Shown here: piece by piece, positions 42,488-53,963 of the stretch
Layout: every line of letters starts with the position of its first letter
How positions within the stretch are numbered: position 1 is the first letter of the stretch
Origin: Phragmites australis
Lineage: Eukaryota; Streptophyta; Magnoliopsida; Poales; Poaceae
DNA length: 64,000 bases
Direction of reading: 5' to 3'
Assembly: GCF_958298935.1 (NCBI RefSeq)
Contig: NC_084931.1
Span: forward strand, 12,737,334-12,801,333
Made by a program: the position numbers and the translations under genes
Notes under the pieces: model-generated
What the model was told of the DNA's origin: nothing
The model's input: the letters and a program-made list of their open reading frames with translations, nothing else
The model's database searches: none

Positions 42488-43155
42488 GCCTCATTTAAAA
42501 GAGTGTGGAACAAATCTGTTATTCATAGCTACCTTTAAGGCATCCCATGTAGTAGGTGCTAACCCTTCCTTTCATACCTTACTCCACCAGTAGGTGGCAA
42601 AACCTTTGAATTCACTAGTGGCTTGTCTAACTCTATGCACTCCAGGAATTAAATGAGTATTAAATTTCTGTTGTACCATCATCTCCGAATTTAGATACAT
42701 TTCATCATCATAAACACCCGCAAAAGATGGTATAGTAAACTTGACTTTATCAAATGGATCATCATCAACAAGTGTATTATGTTGCTGGATGTTATTACCT
42801 CTCATACTTGGATGATTGAAGTTAAGACGGTTCCTTTTGCGTGCATCTTGGGCAGCAAGAGTAGCATTGGCATCATGTTCATGCCTCAAAACTTCATCAT
42901 CCCAATGGACTCCTCATGTTCATAGGCTGCACAAATATGAGGATCCACACACCCATTGTTTGGTGGCTGATTGCACAACCGATCAAAGCGTGCATTAAGT
43001 ATTACACTACTATCATTGAGTCACTACAATGAAGTATTTGTTTCTGCAAGCTTCTTATCAATATCGTTATTAATAACTTGTCGATGATCATCCAACAGCA
43101 TTGTGAGTTTTGCCCTCAAAACACATTCTTGCGCATCCAATGCTTCACCTGATAT
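42488..43155 (-). pseudogene. gag: gag of CRM-like relative
   Basis: ORF 42572-42889 reads ARKRNRLNFNHPSM, then DPFDKVKFTIPSFAGVYD, VQQKFNTHLIPGVHRV and EFKGFATYWWSKV, a chromovirus capsid region. The N-terminal part to 43155 is broken by stops. The start codon position has ATA in place of the ATG seen at 25667, inside otherwise matching CTACTAACC-A-T sequence. It holds the piece lost from the gag at 25667-26077. Confidence 0.7.
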
Positions 43156-44469
43156 GGTTAGTAGGAAACAAGAGACAACAAAAATATTATCGCTATCAAC
43201 TACTAGGTGGAGGTAAAGGTGGAATCACACACTCTCAAGACACCTGACCATGCTCTTGTAAGTGTTCTTACAAATCACAATAGGCGGAACAACCGGTAGC
43301 TGATTCATGATACCTTATCGGGTGCGAGTGAGGCAGTTGCAAGAGGAGAATTGTTTTGATCAAGAGAAGATGGAGTTTGGATATGCAATGTTTAGTAGCA
43401 AGGAATAGCAATTAATGAAATCAGATTAGCAAAGCTGAATAAAAGTATACAGTACTTATCGCAGTTGCTGCCCCAAACGTGTTCCTAGAACTAGTTGAAG
43501 CATGCTAAAAAACATAGGGAATATATAAGCATAATGAAAAGATTTCGTAATGCAAACCAAATTCTGTTTCTTTCTTCTTCTTTTACTTCTTTTCAAATTC
43601 TCTTTTTTTACCTTTTTTGGCACGCTTTGATTCTTGCTTTTTTCCTTTTTTTTGCGAATGTGACACAAACTTAAAACTCTTCTACTACCTTTTCTAGGTC
43701 CAAGGAGGTGAGCAGGTCACAAACTTTTTTCGGAGAGTAGGGGTCTAAAGGTAGCAAAAAGATACTCTCTCTGAACTTCCGATTGCTCTGTTTTGGCTAT
43801 GGAGTTGCTACTCGAACTTTGTCGAATAATGCTTGAGATGAAGGTGTGTGAGGATATCTGAGAGGAACTAGAAATAGAAAAACTTGTTGGCGCAAGAATA
43901 TGTCATGCGCGAACAAGTGCAGCGATAGTACACTCACAGGAGTGTGCTCAAGCTTGGAGAAGAAGTGGAGAGGGAGGAACACCAGATATGTGATGGTAAA
44001 AAAGGATTGGTTCCTTGGTTTGATAGCCAAGGGTCTATATTTATAGTGCCATGTAGGGTGTAAATGTACAAATGTACCATTACAGAGATAGCGATACAAA
44101 CGATCGCTATCCCACAGGGACCAGGAACTGGTCGAATCACTAGGCATGGGTCTAGGTAGGATGTATTTTACACCTAACCATAAGATATTATCTACCATGG
44201 TAATACAATAGTGCAAGTGGCCCTAGGGATGTGGTGCCCAGCCTGTCGTCTATTGTGGTGCCGCACTGTCAAGGTGTCAGTCCGGCCCTCACTTGCACTT
44301 AGGATGTCAGGACCCTCCCAGAGCCCTCGACGCCCTCACATGCATCGCATTGAATGCCGGTCACTTCCTTGATGGAGGAGGACAGCTGGTAGGCCCCCTC
44401 TGGTTGATCATTCTCCAAGATCAGATGGCCGCTCCCTCCGCGTTTCAAGGGAGCCTACCCTGGCTCTGG

Positions 44470-44800
44470 AAGACAGGGGTTCCAGAAGGTTGTGGCTTTG
44501 GGGGCATCAAGGTCTCCAAGAGACAGGGGCTCCAGGAGATTGGGGCTCTGGGAAGCTATGGCTTTGGGGGCGTCGAGGGCTCTGGGAGATAGGGGCTCCG
44601 GAAGGTCGTGGCTTTAGAGGTATTGAGGGCATCGAGAGATGGGCTCCAAGAGATTGGGGCTCCAGGAGGCAATGGCTTTGGGGCATCGAGGGCTCTGGGA
44701 GGCTATAGCTCTGAGGGTCTTGAGGGCTCCGGGAGATATTGGCTCCAGGAGGCTATGTCTCCGAGGGTCTTGAGGGGGTCCCTAGAGATGACCCCCACCC
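44470..44800. repeat. G-rich tandem array in family U LTR
   Basis: About five units of roughly 60 bp built on GCTATGGCTTTGGGGGCATCGAGGG-type and GATTGGGGCTCCAGGAGG-type words (variants of each). The ORFs at 44293-44948 are translations of it (Gly/Trp-rich). Confidence 0.8.
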
Positions 44801-44996
44801 TCCCCTAGCGGATGGCTTCTCTTGTCTTGGGGATAGCTTCCGGAGGGACCCGCGACCTCTGGCAGCCGGTCTTTCTTCTATGGAGTTGAAACCCAATGGT
44901 TCCAACGGAGCTCCTGGTGTTGACCTTTTAGTGAAATCTATGGGCTAGGGTATTTCCCCCAGTAGTCTCGCTTAGGGCCTTGCGCCCATGGATCTT

Positions 44997-45300
44997 ACAT
45001 GCACCGAAAGGGGCTCGACGAACGCAATGAGACATGTGCGTGGGAATCCAGAGTGCCACCGTAGGGTGTCTCCATGTGGCCATGGGTCAGCCGAGGTGTG
45101 GTCACAAGCCCATTAGTTAATGGTGGTGCGCCTGACAGGGTCATGCGCACTCTAGCTCGGGGCTCTGTGCTCTTGACTTTTGCATGCGCTGAAAGGTGCT
45201 TGTCTAATAAATGCGATGAGATGTGTGCGTGGGAATCCACAGTGCCACCGTAGGGTGTCGCCACGTGGCTGGAGATCAGCTGGGGTGTGACCACAGACCC
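44997..45300. repeat. Two-unit repeat of about 187 bp in family U LTR
   Basis: GTGTGCGTGGGAATCCAGAG (44,0xx-type block at 45035) recurs as GTGTGCGTGGGAATCCACAG at 45222, with GTGCCACCGTAGGGTGTC following in both. The minus ORF 44995-45336 spans both units. Confidence 0.8.
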
Positions 45301-45342
45301 CTCAGGGGAGTAATTGGAATTGCTACGAATCGACACCCATTG

Positions 45343-45347
45343 CGATT
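45343..45347. repeat. Target site duplication CGATT (left)
   Basis: Identical to 58998-59002. Confidence 0.88.
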
Positions 45348-45955
45348 TGTCGAAGATTAGTTCGTGACAATATGTCCATAAATTGATTGGCTACCTTCGA
45401 GGGCAGGGGTTATCACGAGACACGACAATCGATGTATATAAGTTCGGGTCTCCGATTGGAGTAATACCCTACATCCTGTGGGGTGTTGTTACCGTAATTG
45501 ATGATCTCGAGTACAAGCACTGTGGCTAATACTAATACAGAGAGTAGATTGGATCTAATCTAATCTAAGGCTAAAGTCACTGAATATCTTCTCTACTAGG
45601 GTCTTGATTCTTGCCTCGAGTTCTCTCGCGTGTTTCGTGTTGTTGTCTCTCTTGTTGTTCCTCCCCAGCCTTTCCGCCTTATATAGGGGTGAGCTACCGA
45701 CTCCTATCCAGCTGTAGTCGATAAGGAGTTATTTTCCTTGACATCCAAGTAGATAAATCTGTTTTGAATACTAATCATATCGGGTTGGGTAACCAATCTA
45801 AACCTTCCTGATATGTACTTTCTTGATTCAAAGTATATTAGGTACCGCTGATACGGTTCCGTGATATTTGAAGCTTCCTAATATTTGTTGTACATACCCT
45901 ATCTGTGTGTGATGTACTCCTTATGCACATATACCCCATAGTTAGATAATCGACA
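45348..45955 (-). repeat. 3' LTR of Tat element 2
   Basis: 608 bp, TGTCGAAGATTAG...ATCGACA. Minus TATATAAG box at 45679-45686. The minus polypurine tract GAGTTAGGGGGCTACT follows directly (45956-45971). Confidence 0.88.
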
Positions 45956-46478
45956 GTAGCCCCCTAACTCTACTCCGGAGGAGAGGTTTCCACAAGCACC
46001 TACTCGAGTACTACCAAGTTTAAGCTTGGTCGAGTAAAGTAGTTCAAACTCATGGTTGAAAGAATCGAGTATGGACGAATCCTTTCCCTAGTATCAAGTG
46101 AAAGCTAAGTCGGGTCGAGCGCCCCGTAGCTAACCGCACTCGAGACTCGAAAAGATTTAAAGAACTCAACTAATCGACACCTAACTCCGAGTAGAGTTAA
46201 AAAACCTTTTGAAATTTGAAACGACGAGTATGGGTGCATGTAATGTGGGCAGAAGGGTGTGCAGAGATTCGCACATCATCATCATTCCTTTTTTTTGTGC
46301 CGATCGAGGTGTTGCAAAGATGGGAGTGGTTGAAACGGCAGTAACTTTTTGGTTTTTTACCCTTATGGCCCAGACTTGTGGTTGTCACTCCTCATTATTG
46401 CCACCAGTCTTCCTACACAAGCTTTTCAGCTTTCTCCGTTCCAGCACTCATCACCACTAGAAAGAACTTTTAGATCCA
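45956..46478 (+). other. Leader of the antisense gene, Tat element 2
   Basis: Begins with the polypurine tract (minus) and contains no supported ORF. I found no clear TATA box in this copy. It resembles 49697-50242 in layout: a GTAGCCCC(C)TAACTCTA start and about 520-550 bp to the next ATG. Confidence 0.45.
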
Positions 46479-49119
46479 TGGATCCCAACTCTTCCTCCTC
46501 GTCGGAGAAGCAGTCGGATGCAGTAGCTGCTGGCACCTCGTCCAATCAATAAGATGAGGCGAGGTTTATGATCGAGGCCTGGAAAGCCTCGACAATGCAA
46601 GAATCTCAGCTGGCAAAACTTGAAGCGGAAGAAGTGGTGCCGCCGTGTAGCCTGGTTGAATGGAGGACGGCATCCGGTGAGAGATTCCCTTCCTGCAAGA
46701 TCGAGCATGAGTTTGTAGTTTTCGAGTCCTTCTTCCATTGTGGTTTTAACATTCCTCCTTCCAAGTTTGTTCTCAATGTGCTTGATTGGTATCAAATTGA
46801 GCTTCACCACCTGAACCCCAACTCCGTCACCATGCTTAGTACTTTTGTCCACCTATGTGAGGCTTTCCTTGGCATCGAGCCAAGTTTAAATCTTTTTCAG
46901 TACTTTTATAAACTGAAAAGGTTCACTGAGAATAAATATGTTGGGGGTGTGGTTTCCAATTAAGGAATGGAATGAAAAACTCCTATATCTTCGTTCCCCT
47001 AACCTCTTCTTGGTCGAAAGATTGGAAAAAACTTTGGTTTTACGTCTCCAATCCTGACCCAATTGGTTTTCCTTTAGTGTATAGAGGTCTTTTTCCTGTC
47101 CAAAATCCTTCTTGGACATAAGAGCACCAAGAATCCGACCACACCACCTATTTCGTCAACACGATTGGCATGCTGAGGCAATTTGGCCAACCTGGTGGCA
47201 TGTGGCTAAAGACTTTATTAATAAGAGATTAAGTCCCTTGATGGCACGAACACGCCTGGCTTGGAAATACAGTGGGGATGAGGATGCTTCTAGGGTTGCA
47301 GCTAGATGTAGGGCTTAGTTAGTACTTTGGCCATTTTGTTTTGTCATGAACTTAGAGCTTTGTCGAGTAAAACTTTCTTTTCTTTCTCAGCTCTGTGACC
47401 TTAGGATGTCACTGCCCAGTTGAGCAAGGTTTTCTCTTCCCGTGCACCAGAATGTGACATTTTGCCTTATTCTCTTGAGAATCCTCGACCAGATGTAAGA
47501 ATTTTCTTAACGAAAAAGTAGGACCGGTTATCATCCATTTGATCTGACTTGTTTGTATGACCATAGGCCCCAATCTTCCACCAAGAACACATCCTTTCGA
47601 GCGGGGTCTTTGATCTCGATGGCACTTCTTCTACTGATACTGTTGACAAGAGGAGGGGATCAGCCAATGAGGAGGCCGATGGTACTTCAATCAAAGAGAT
47701 CGTCCCCGTCTTTATCAACTGCTGCCTGATCCAAGCCCTCTCAAGCGCAAGCGAAGGAGTCTTCGGGTATTGAAATAGAAGTCCTTATTATCTTCTTATT
47801 GCCTAAGTGGATAATTGAATGCATTCAATAGTGATGAGTGGCCTTTTGTTAGGGAACGGCAAGCGTATCCACCCAATCGCCTCCTCGAGCAACCGCCACT
47901 CTCGATGACCCAGCCGAAAAGGTAATTCTTCTCGAATTATCGATTTTCTTTCAATCATTCTACTAATGATGAATTTATGTCAATGGCTTTTTAGGGGGCG
48001 TTTGGCACATCCTCGCAATCGCTAACACGAGGGATCATCATGCCTGATGACTCGACTAGAGAGGTAATTTTAATCGAATTATCGCTCTTTAGTTAGTCAT
48101 ACTTTCACTTGATAATAAATTCTTATCATCTGGTTCTTTGCAGGTTACTGATGTCTTGACTTTGCCTGGTTCATGTGTAAATCCTCCACCGGTTCTGCTT
48201 GCCAAATCGAGAACGAAAAAGATGACCACAAAAAAGCCAAAGTCAAGCGCCATTTCACACTTTCCAATTTCAAAGAGGTCTGTTCTGGATTCTGATCTCG
48301 ATTGGTCAACTGGCAGTCCTTTTTTCTTCCCTTATTCTGTTGATTGCAAACTATTGATTGAGCTGCAAACCAAGGCAACGAGTGCCTCGACCAGTCATCC
48401 GGGTCTAACTCTAGCAGTTAAAGATCCTGCCTCAAGCACGCCCAAAGAAGACTTGCAGCTCAAGGGAAAAGAAACCTCAATATCGATCCAACCAATGACC
48501 CATGGGCAGCGAAAAAGGTTCTTCTACAAGTCACAGGTGCCCAGGTAGCTGCTGCCGAGGCTAATCACCACAAAAAGCTCGAAGCCAAGAGAGAGAAAAT
48601 TGAATGTAAGTTTGTCCATAATCACAAGTGTGTGATTCGATTATTGGGTGACTAACAAAAATTACTTTTTGGTTTACTTTTTTCATGCCTTGAGTCCTCC
48701 TATAGCAACAAGGAAAAACTTCTTGCTGACGCAATGAAGAAGATTGACGACGACGTCAAGTGTCGGGAGAGACTCAGAACCAGGTGAACACCGCACGAGC
48801 CAAAAAGAAAGCCATGATGACTGAAAGGGATGCTGCCATTGCCCAACAGGATGCTGCTGTCTTGGCTGTTCAAGAGCTGAAGGAGCAGGCACTCGACTGC
48901 ATGACCCAATCAGCCTTTATAAGTGCCGCTACATTGCTCGGAATCCTCAAGAGTTACAATCCGCACTTGATACTTCGTTGGTGACAGTTGGGTTTAATTG
49001 TACTAGCGAGGAGGCCGCAAAACTCGTTGAAAGCGTCCAGCCGGTGGTTCCAGCCTTTGTCGAGTCTTTGAGGCTTAGTTTGCCCTGTGATGATGGTGAG
49101 GAGAGTCCCTCAGATTGAT
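46479..49119 (+). pseudogene. Antisense multi-exon gene (aORF) of Tat element 2
   Basis: Starts MDPNSSSSSEKQSD, with a stop after about 27 codons in the same frame, then ORF 46568-46963 with CKIEHEFVVFESFFHCGFNIPPS and IELHHLNPNSVTMLS. This is the same domain as 20558-20806 in Tat element 1. GT-AG introns are evident at 47495-47566, 47768-47852, 47922-47994, 48064-48143 and 48606-48705, each joining open sequence. Exons 47853-47921 and 47995-48063 are both 69 bp and end Asp-Asp...Glu/Lys before a near-identical GTAATT donor, so they are a tandem duplicate. The C-terminus is acidic, ending ESPSD at 49119. Function unknown; broken by stops. Confidence 0.6.
47853..48143 (+). repeat. Duplicated 69-bp exon plus intron in aORF
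   Basis: Unit 1: exon 47853-47921, intron 47922-47994. Unit 2: exon 47995-48063, intron 48064-48143. The introns share GTAATT...TCGAATTATCG starts. Each exon is 23 codons, so the duplication keeps the frame. Confidence 0.6.
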
Positions 49120-49695
49120 GGTCCATCCTTTTTTGGCACTTGTAAAATATATTTTATGATCTGAGAATGCCCACAACAACGCTACATTTTGCCAGTCTAT
49201 TATCCTTTTGTCTTCTATTACCTTGTCAATGAAATAGGATTAGCATAAGTAGATGCAATAACTGATAGAGACATGTTGTCATCGTTCTCATGACCATATG
49301 ATTATGTATCTGTAAATCTGAATTCTTAACCGGATAAGCTATTAGATGCACGGCCCTCGAGTACTCAAGAATACCATAATAGTAAGGAAAAGACTAATAC
49401 AGAGCTAGAAAAAGAAAGAGCATATCAATTTTTTTGCGAACTTTTATCAACGTGCACATTTGATCAGCATACAAACATTAACTCGATAGAGAGCACACGT
49501 GAGGCAGACTGGGACTTCAGAACACTTTTGGCCGTTAGGTGTGAGATGTCTGACAATCTCCGTGCTGTTATGCCTCCTAAGGTAAGCTGTCTGTCATCGA
49601 CCCAACATATGCCCCCGTTGGTCCTCTTCAATGTGACCGACGTAGAGCTAAATAAAATTTTGCAAAAAGCATATAACAAACATATGGTATTACAA
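49120..49695. other. Spacer after aORF, Tat element 2
   Basis: No gene recognised. A minus ORF at 49464-49679 (71 codons) has no known motif. The stretch ends just before a second GTAGCCCCTAACTCTA block. Confidence 0.4.
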
Positions 49696-50155
49696 TGTAG
49701 CCCCTAACTCTATGGTTGAGGAAGAAATTACTCGATCGGAGAGTAGAAAAGGACATACTTGTACTATTGATCGAAAAGTAGTTTTACAGCTCAGAACTCT
49801 GTACTCGACCGAATCTCGCTCTCGACCATGGAGTCAGTCGAAGGGTGAGGCTTGTTCTTGACTCAATACTCGAGAATGCAAGCCCTCGAGCGTTATGGTT
49901 TTGACTGCAATGTCGTTATCGAGTGAACTCAAACCAATGGGCAGGTGAGCATTAAAAGACCCCAGTCCCATTTGTTCTCGTTTTCATTGCAACATTTTAT
50001 CTGACGCGTCTTAATGGACGCCCATCCCTCTTTCCAAAGACGAGACAAGCCATAACGCCATCATGACATCCACCAAACGCTCTAGGTGCCTGAGGAGACG
50101 CCATCATTTTAGATCTTGACAGCCACTTTTACACAATACAACCGGTTTCCCACAC

Positions 50156-50163
50156 TATAAATA
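50156..50163 (+). promoter_or_regulatory. TATA box of second plus-strand gene, Tat element 2
   Basis: TATAAATA, 87 bp before the ATG at 50243 and far from either LTR. Spacing suits a short 5' UTR. Confidence 0.55.
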
Positions 50164-50242
50164 GAGGGAACTCGAAGCGGTTGGTCCGTCGTCTCATTTG
50201 ATTTTTACCCATTGCCTCCTAGGACTTGTATAGCTTGAAGCC

Positions 50243-50866
50243 ATGGCCTCCACTCAATCTTTGCCTCTTGAGCCGATCCCAAAAGTCCTTTCCCCTGGGC
50301 CTCTCGTCATGATACTTCCTGAGGTCATCATCATCACGTCCTCTGATGACGAGGACTCGAATAGCGGGCCTCAGAAGGAGAGGGAAGAAACATCCACCAT
50401 GGATCATCACCGTCCCCTCACTCAGCGAGTTCACCGTTACATCAAGACCTATGCTTCGGCGCAATGCTCTCACCAGATAGGATTGAGGATGGTGGTGATC
50501 TTGACTGGATCATTGACCAAGTTGCCATTGAGATCTTCGGCGGTGGAGCCCCCGAGTCATCGCTAGCGAAGGAGGCACGATCGCCTTCTCCGTCCACAAC
50601 CACCAGATCGCCTTCGCCCCAGGTAGAAGACCACTCGGAATTACCGGCGGTGGTCATAAACTCTAGCAGGACCTTTGCCTTGGCCACTTTTCCAGACTCG
50701 TATCCTGGTCGGCGGCCGATTTCTGGGTGACCAGCTGCTACCCGAGGGAGGAGTATAGAAGGTTCCTCGACTCATTCAGGGGCGAATAAGGGTCCATACG
50801 CTTTCAAACTTTTGGAGGTGGTGGATCTTCACTATTTGCCAGAGCTAGGCGGATTCTTTCTGTAGT
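50243..50866 (+). pseudogene. Second plus-strand gene remnant, Tat element 2
   Basis: MASTQSLPLEPIPKVLSPGP begins a Pro-rich, then acidic N-terminus (TSSDDEDSNSG), ending after RVHRYIKTYASAQC where the frame shifts. The other frame (50464-50730) continues PDRIEDGGDLDWIIDQVAIE and a Ser/Pro stretch; farther on, broken frames read Tyr-Arg-Arg-Phe-Leu-Asp-Ser-Phe and Leu-Leu-Glu-Val-Val-Asp-Leu. I recognise no family. It may be a partial duplicate of the antisense gene's 5' part, since its upstream block resembles 45956-46478. Confidence 0.4.
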
Positions 50867-50923
50867 CTATCTTACAAATAAAACTTTCAGAGTTGGTCAA
50901 TGTTCCACGAGTGCTCGAGTACC

Positions 50924-52066
50924 TCACCGTTTGGAGTAGATAGCTGTACTGACCCAGGTCAGGTGACTTCGACTACTATATAAGGGGTCCTTCCCACTTA
51001 GGCAATAACTTGTCGCGTTGAGCCTGTTTCTGTACCTTTCGCAGGACGAGGTCCCCAGCATCGAGTTGCCTGGGCTGAATTCTCTCGCTTTGATATCTAC
51101 GCAACACATGCTGATACTTAGCCACTCGAATAGATGCTTGATCTTGGTACTCCTCATGTAAATTTATGTCATCCGCTCGTAAGTGCTCCTACCCTTCTTC
51201 TGAGTAACTTTCCACCCGAGGTGATCCGAACTGCAACTCGATCGGGAGCACTACTTCTGCTCCATAAACCAAGAAGAACGAAGTTTCACTGGTGGCCCTA
51301 TTAGTCGATGTACGAACGGCCCATAGTACCGAGGGAAGCTCTTTTACCCAGTGTTTTGAGTACGCTTTAGCCTGTCGAAGACCCGAGTTTTGATACCCTA
51401 CAATACTATACTATAACATTAGCACACTCAACTTGACTATTACTCTGAGGGTGAGCTACCGAGGCGAAACAAGTCTTGATGCCGAATTCTTCGCAAAACG
51501 CAATAAAGGTTCTGCTTCTGAACTTTCTATCGTTATCCGTAATAATCCGATGCGGAATGCCGATTTGAGTAATTATGCTCCTCATGAACTTCTTGGCCGC
51601 TTCTGCGGTTATTTTTCCTACGAGTTCGGCCTCTATCCACTTGGTGAACATGTCGATAGCCAGGATTAGGAACTTATAACCACCTTGGGCCCTTGGGAAT
51701 GGCCCCAGGATATCCAAGCCCTAGATAGAGAAAGATGAAGAAAGAGGAATTGTTTGCAGAGCTTGGGCTGGTTGAGTGGTCTGCCTTCCAAAAAATTGGC
51801 AGCTCTCGCACTTTTTGACCAGCTTGGAAGCATCCTGGAGGGCAGTCGGCCAATAGAATCCTTGGTGGAAAACTTTTTCTGATCAGGGTGCGATAAGACG
51901 CATGATTGCCACACATGCCTCCATGGACATTAAGCGATATTTTATTGCCCTCTTCCTGAGTAATGCACTTCATCAAGATTCTGTTACTCCCTTTTTGGTA
52001 GAGCTTACTGTTTATCAAAACGTAGAGCTTGGATTTACGAGCAATTCTCGGCAGACGTATCATCAT
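50924..52066 (-). pseudogene. Integrase of Tat element 2
   Basis: ORF 51674-52066 has a zinc finger region (NVHGGMCGNHASYRTLIRKSF) followed by a frameshift. ORF 51406-51717 is the core: MDILGPFPRAQGGYKFLILA with the first Asp, IITDNDRKFRSRTF with the second, and AHPQSNSQVECANVIV with the Glu (Ser for Gly and Cys for Arg around it). The C-terminal part to about 50924 is visible only as broken frames. Catalytic residues look kept but the gene is split. Confidence 0.78.
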
Positions 52067-52185
52067 CAGGGATGTCTTAACCCTAGAGATAGGCTTGATA
52101 CGTAGTCATCCAAGTTGGGTTACGTTCGAGTTGTGCAGCATCCATGTCTACGAGTTCTGCCTCGTTGACCTGGCTAGACTGCTGG

Positions 52186-52633
52186 TCAGGTTGGACAGCA
52201 TCCATGTCTCTGAACTGTTGGGACAGATGGTTTAAGGAGTTTCTCAACGAAGACTTCGATGGGTACCGGTGCCCGAGAAGAAACGAGTCTAGGAAGTTTG
52301 TCCGTACTAGAGTTATCACTCCTTATGATATGCATCACTACTAGCCCCTCAAACTTTTGCTCGAGCTTTCGTGCATCGAGTAAGTAAGCTGTCATGTTGT
52401 CGTCCAAGTTGTGAGTCCCCTTTCATAAGAAGTCATTTCATCCCAAGTGATGTAGCTATGCGGAGCCCATTTACCAGTCCTTCATATTCTGCAACATTTT
52501 TAGAAGTTCTAAAGTCTAATTGAACAATGTACCTAAGTTCTTCGCTTATTGGAGATTTCAGTACAATGCCAGCCCCCGAGCCCAGAAGCATGAGCGATCC
52601 ATCAAAGAAGAGCATCCAGTGATCTTCAACCAT
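52186..52633 (-). pseudogene. Second (archaeal-type) RNase H, Tat element 2
   Basis: ORF 52433-52633: DHWMLFFDGSLMLLGSGAGI with the first Asp and TSKNVAEYEGLVNGLRIATS with the Glu. ORF 52186-52407 continues with LEQKFEGLVVMHIIRSDNSS, the region of the last Asp. This extra domain is the mark of Tat elements. Confidence 0.72.
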
Positions 52634-52645
52634 ATTTGGCCTTGT

Positions 52646-53160
52646 TTATTCAACATTTGTCCATGCGGCGATGAAATCTGCTAACACTCCAGATTTCATA
52701 CTTGTGCGTGGTGTGTAGCTTACACCAAACTCATTTAGTTCTACCTCCCATTGCGCGATTTGTCCAGTAGCTTCCCGATTGTGTATTGCATCCTTCAATG
52801 GATATGTTGTTATGACGGTGATCTTGTGAGCTTGAAAGAAATGCCGTAATTTTCTAGAAGACATCAATATTGCATATATCAGCTTTTGTACTTGCAGATA
52901 GCCTCGCATCATGTAGAACCTCGCTCACGTAATAAACAGGCTTCTGGACCTTGGCCTTTTTCTTAGGACATTTCCGTTTGACCGTCAGTACCGTGCTTAC
53001 AACTTGTGGGGTAGCTGCAATATACAAAAAGAGCTCATCTTTCTCGTTAGGCGGTGTAAGAATTAATGGAGAAGATAAGTACTTTTTTAAGTCCTAGAAG
53101 GCGCGCTCCGCTTCTTCTGTCCATTAGAATCAGTCTTGTTTCTTCAACAACTTGAAGAAA
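52646..53160 (-). pseudogene. Ty3-type RNase H, Tat element 2
   Basis: ORF 52646-52912 (YLQVQKLIYAILMSSRKLRHFF, ITVITTYPLKDAIHNREATG, WEVELNEFGVSY) is the second half. The first half, 52913-53160, is frameshifted with an Asp-Glu-Leu-Phe-Leu-Tyr-Ile-Ala-Ala-like reading. Confidence 0.7.
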
Positions 53161-53168
53161 GGCATTCC

Positions 53169-53963
53169 TCACTCGCCCATCCTTAAAATGAATCGACTAA
53201 GAGCAGCAATGCAACATGTCAGTTTCTGAACCTCCTTCACTATTCGAGGTGACCGTATCTGGTCGAGAGCCTCAATTTTGCGAGGGTTGGCCCCAATGCT
53301 GTGAATTGACACCAGAAAGCCAAGAAGCTTGCCAGATAGCACACCAAACGGGCACTTTTCGGGGTTGAGTATCATGCGATACTTCCTGAAGTTGTCGAAC
53401 GTTTCCATGAGATTGTCAACAAATGCACTGCTGGTTTCCGATTTGACTACGACAACATCGATGTATGCTTCTACATTGTGCCCAATTTGGGGTTGTAGAC
53501 AATTTTGAATATACCTTTGATACGTAGCACCAGCATTTTTTAAACCAAAAGTCATCTTTATATAGCAAAATACACCGAATGGAGTAGTAAATGTCGTGTT
53601 CACCTCATCCACTAATCCCATGCTAATTTGGTGATACCCTGAATAGGCATCTAGAAAACATAGCAATTCGCAGCCTGCTGTAGAGTCGACGATCTGGTCA
53701 ATGTGCGGGAGAGGTAAAGGATCCTTGGGGCAAGCCTTGTTGAGGTCGGTGAAGTCGACGCACATTCTCCATCTGCCATTGGCCTTCTTGATGAGGAAGG
53801 GATTCGCGAGCCACGTAGGAAGACCCACTTCTCGGATGAAACCCGCTTTTAGGAGCTTATCGACCTTCTCCTGGATGGCCCACTTCCTATTTTTAGTAAA
53901 TCTTCGCTGCTTCTGCACCACAGGCTTGGCATCGGGTTTAACAGCTAGTTGATGCTCGATCAC
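53169..53963 (-). pseudogene. Reverse transcriptase of Tat element 2, catalytic Asp changed
   Basis: 264 open codons with near full RT length: RFTKNRKWAIQEKVDKLLKAGF, NGRWRMCVDFTDLNKACPKD, CFLDAYSGYHQISM, TTPFGVFCYIKMTFGLKNAGATY, then YIDVVVVKS at 53454-53465 where YxDD is required. The second Asp is Val by one base change, which should abolish polymerisation. LLGFLVSIHSIGANPRKIEAL follows. Met-Thr-Phe-Gly also replaces the usual Met-Pro-Phe-Gly. Confidence 0.88.

Larger units (their letters stand above)
40475..43884 (-). mobile_element. CRM-like relative, gag-only, 5' truncated
   Basis: The low-coordinate end begins TGATAAG and aligns, diverged, with the reverse complement of the CRM-like LTR. 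The leader with an A-rich purine block (43565-43665) and the CTACTAACC pre-gag motif (43150-43165) also align. Between gag and LTR there is no RT, RNase H or integrase, only acidic coding remains (41209-42487), so it resembles the non-autonomous companions known for centromeric elements. The 5' LTR is missing because family U sequence starts at 43885. Confidence 0.65.
43885..45335 (-). repeat. 3' LTR of family U copy B
   Basis: Begins TGTTGGCGCAAGAATATGTC and probably ends GAATCGACA. It shares its start, the ACTATAAATATAG box on minus and the 44240-44400 region with 8204-9047. It holds two internal arrays. The right end is inferred from a CCACTTCCTTCCC pyrimidine run after the CGATT site (the polypurine tract on minus). 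Confidence 0.45.
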
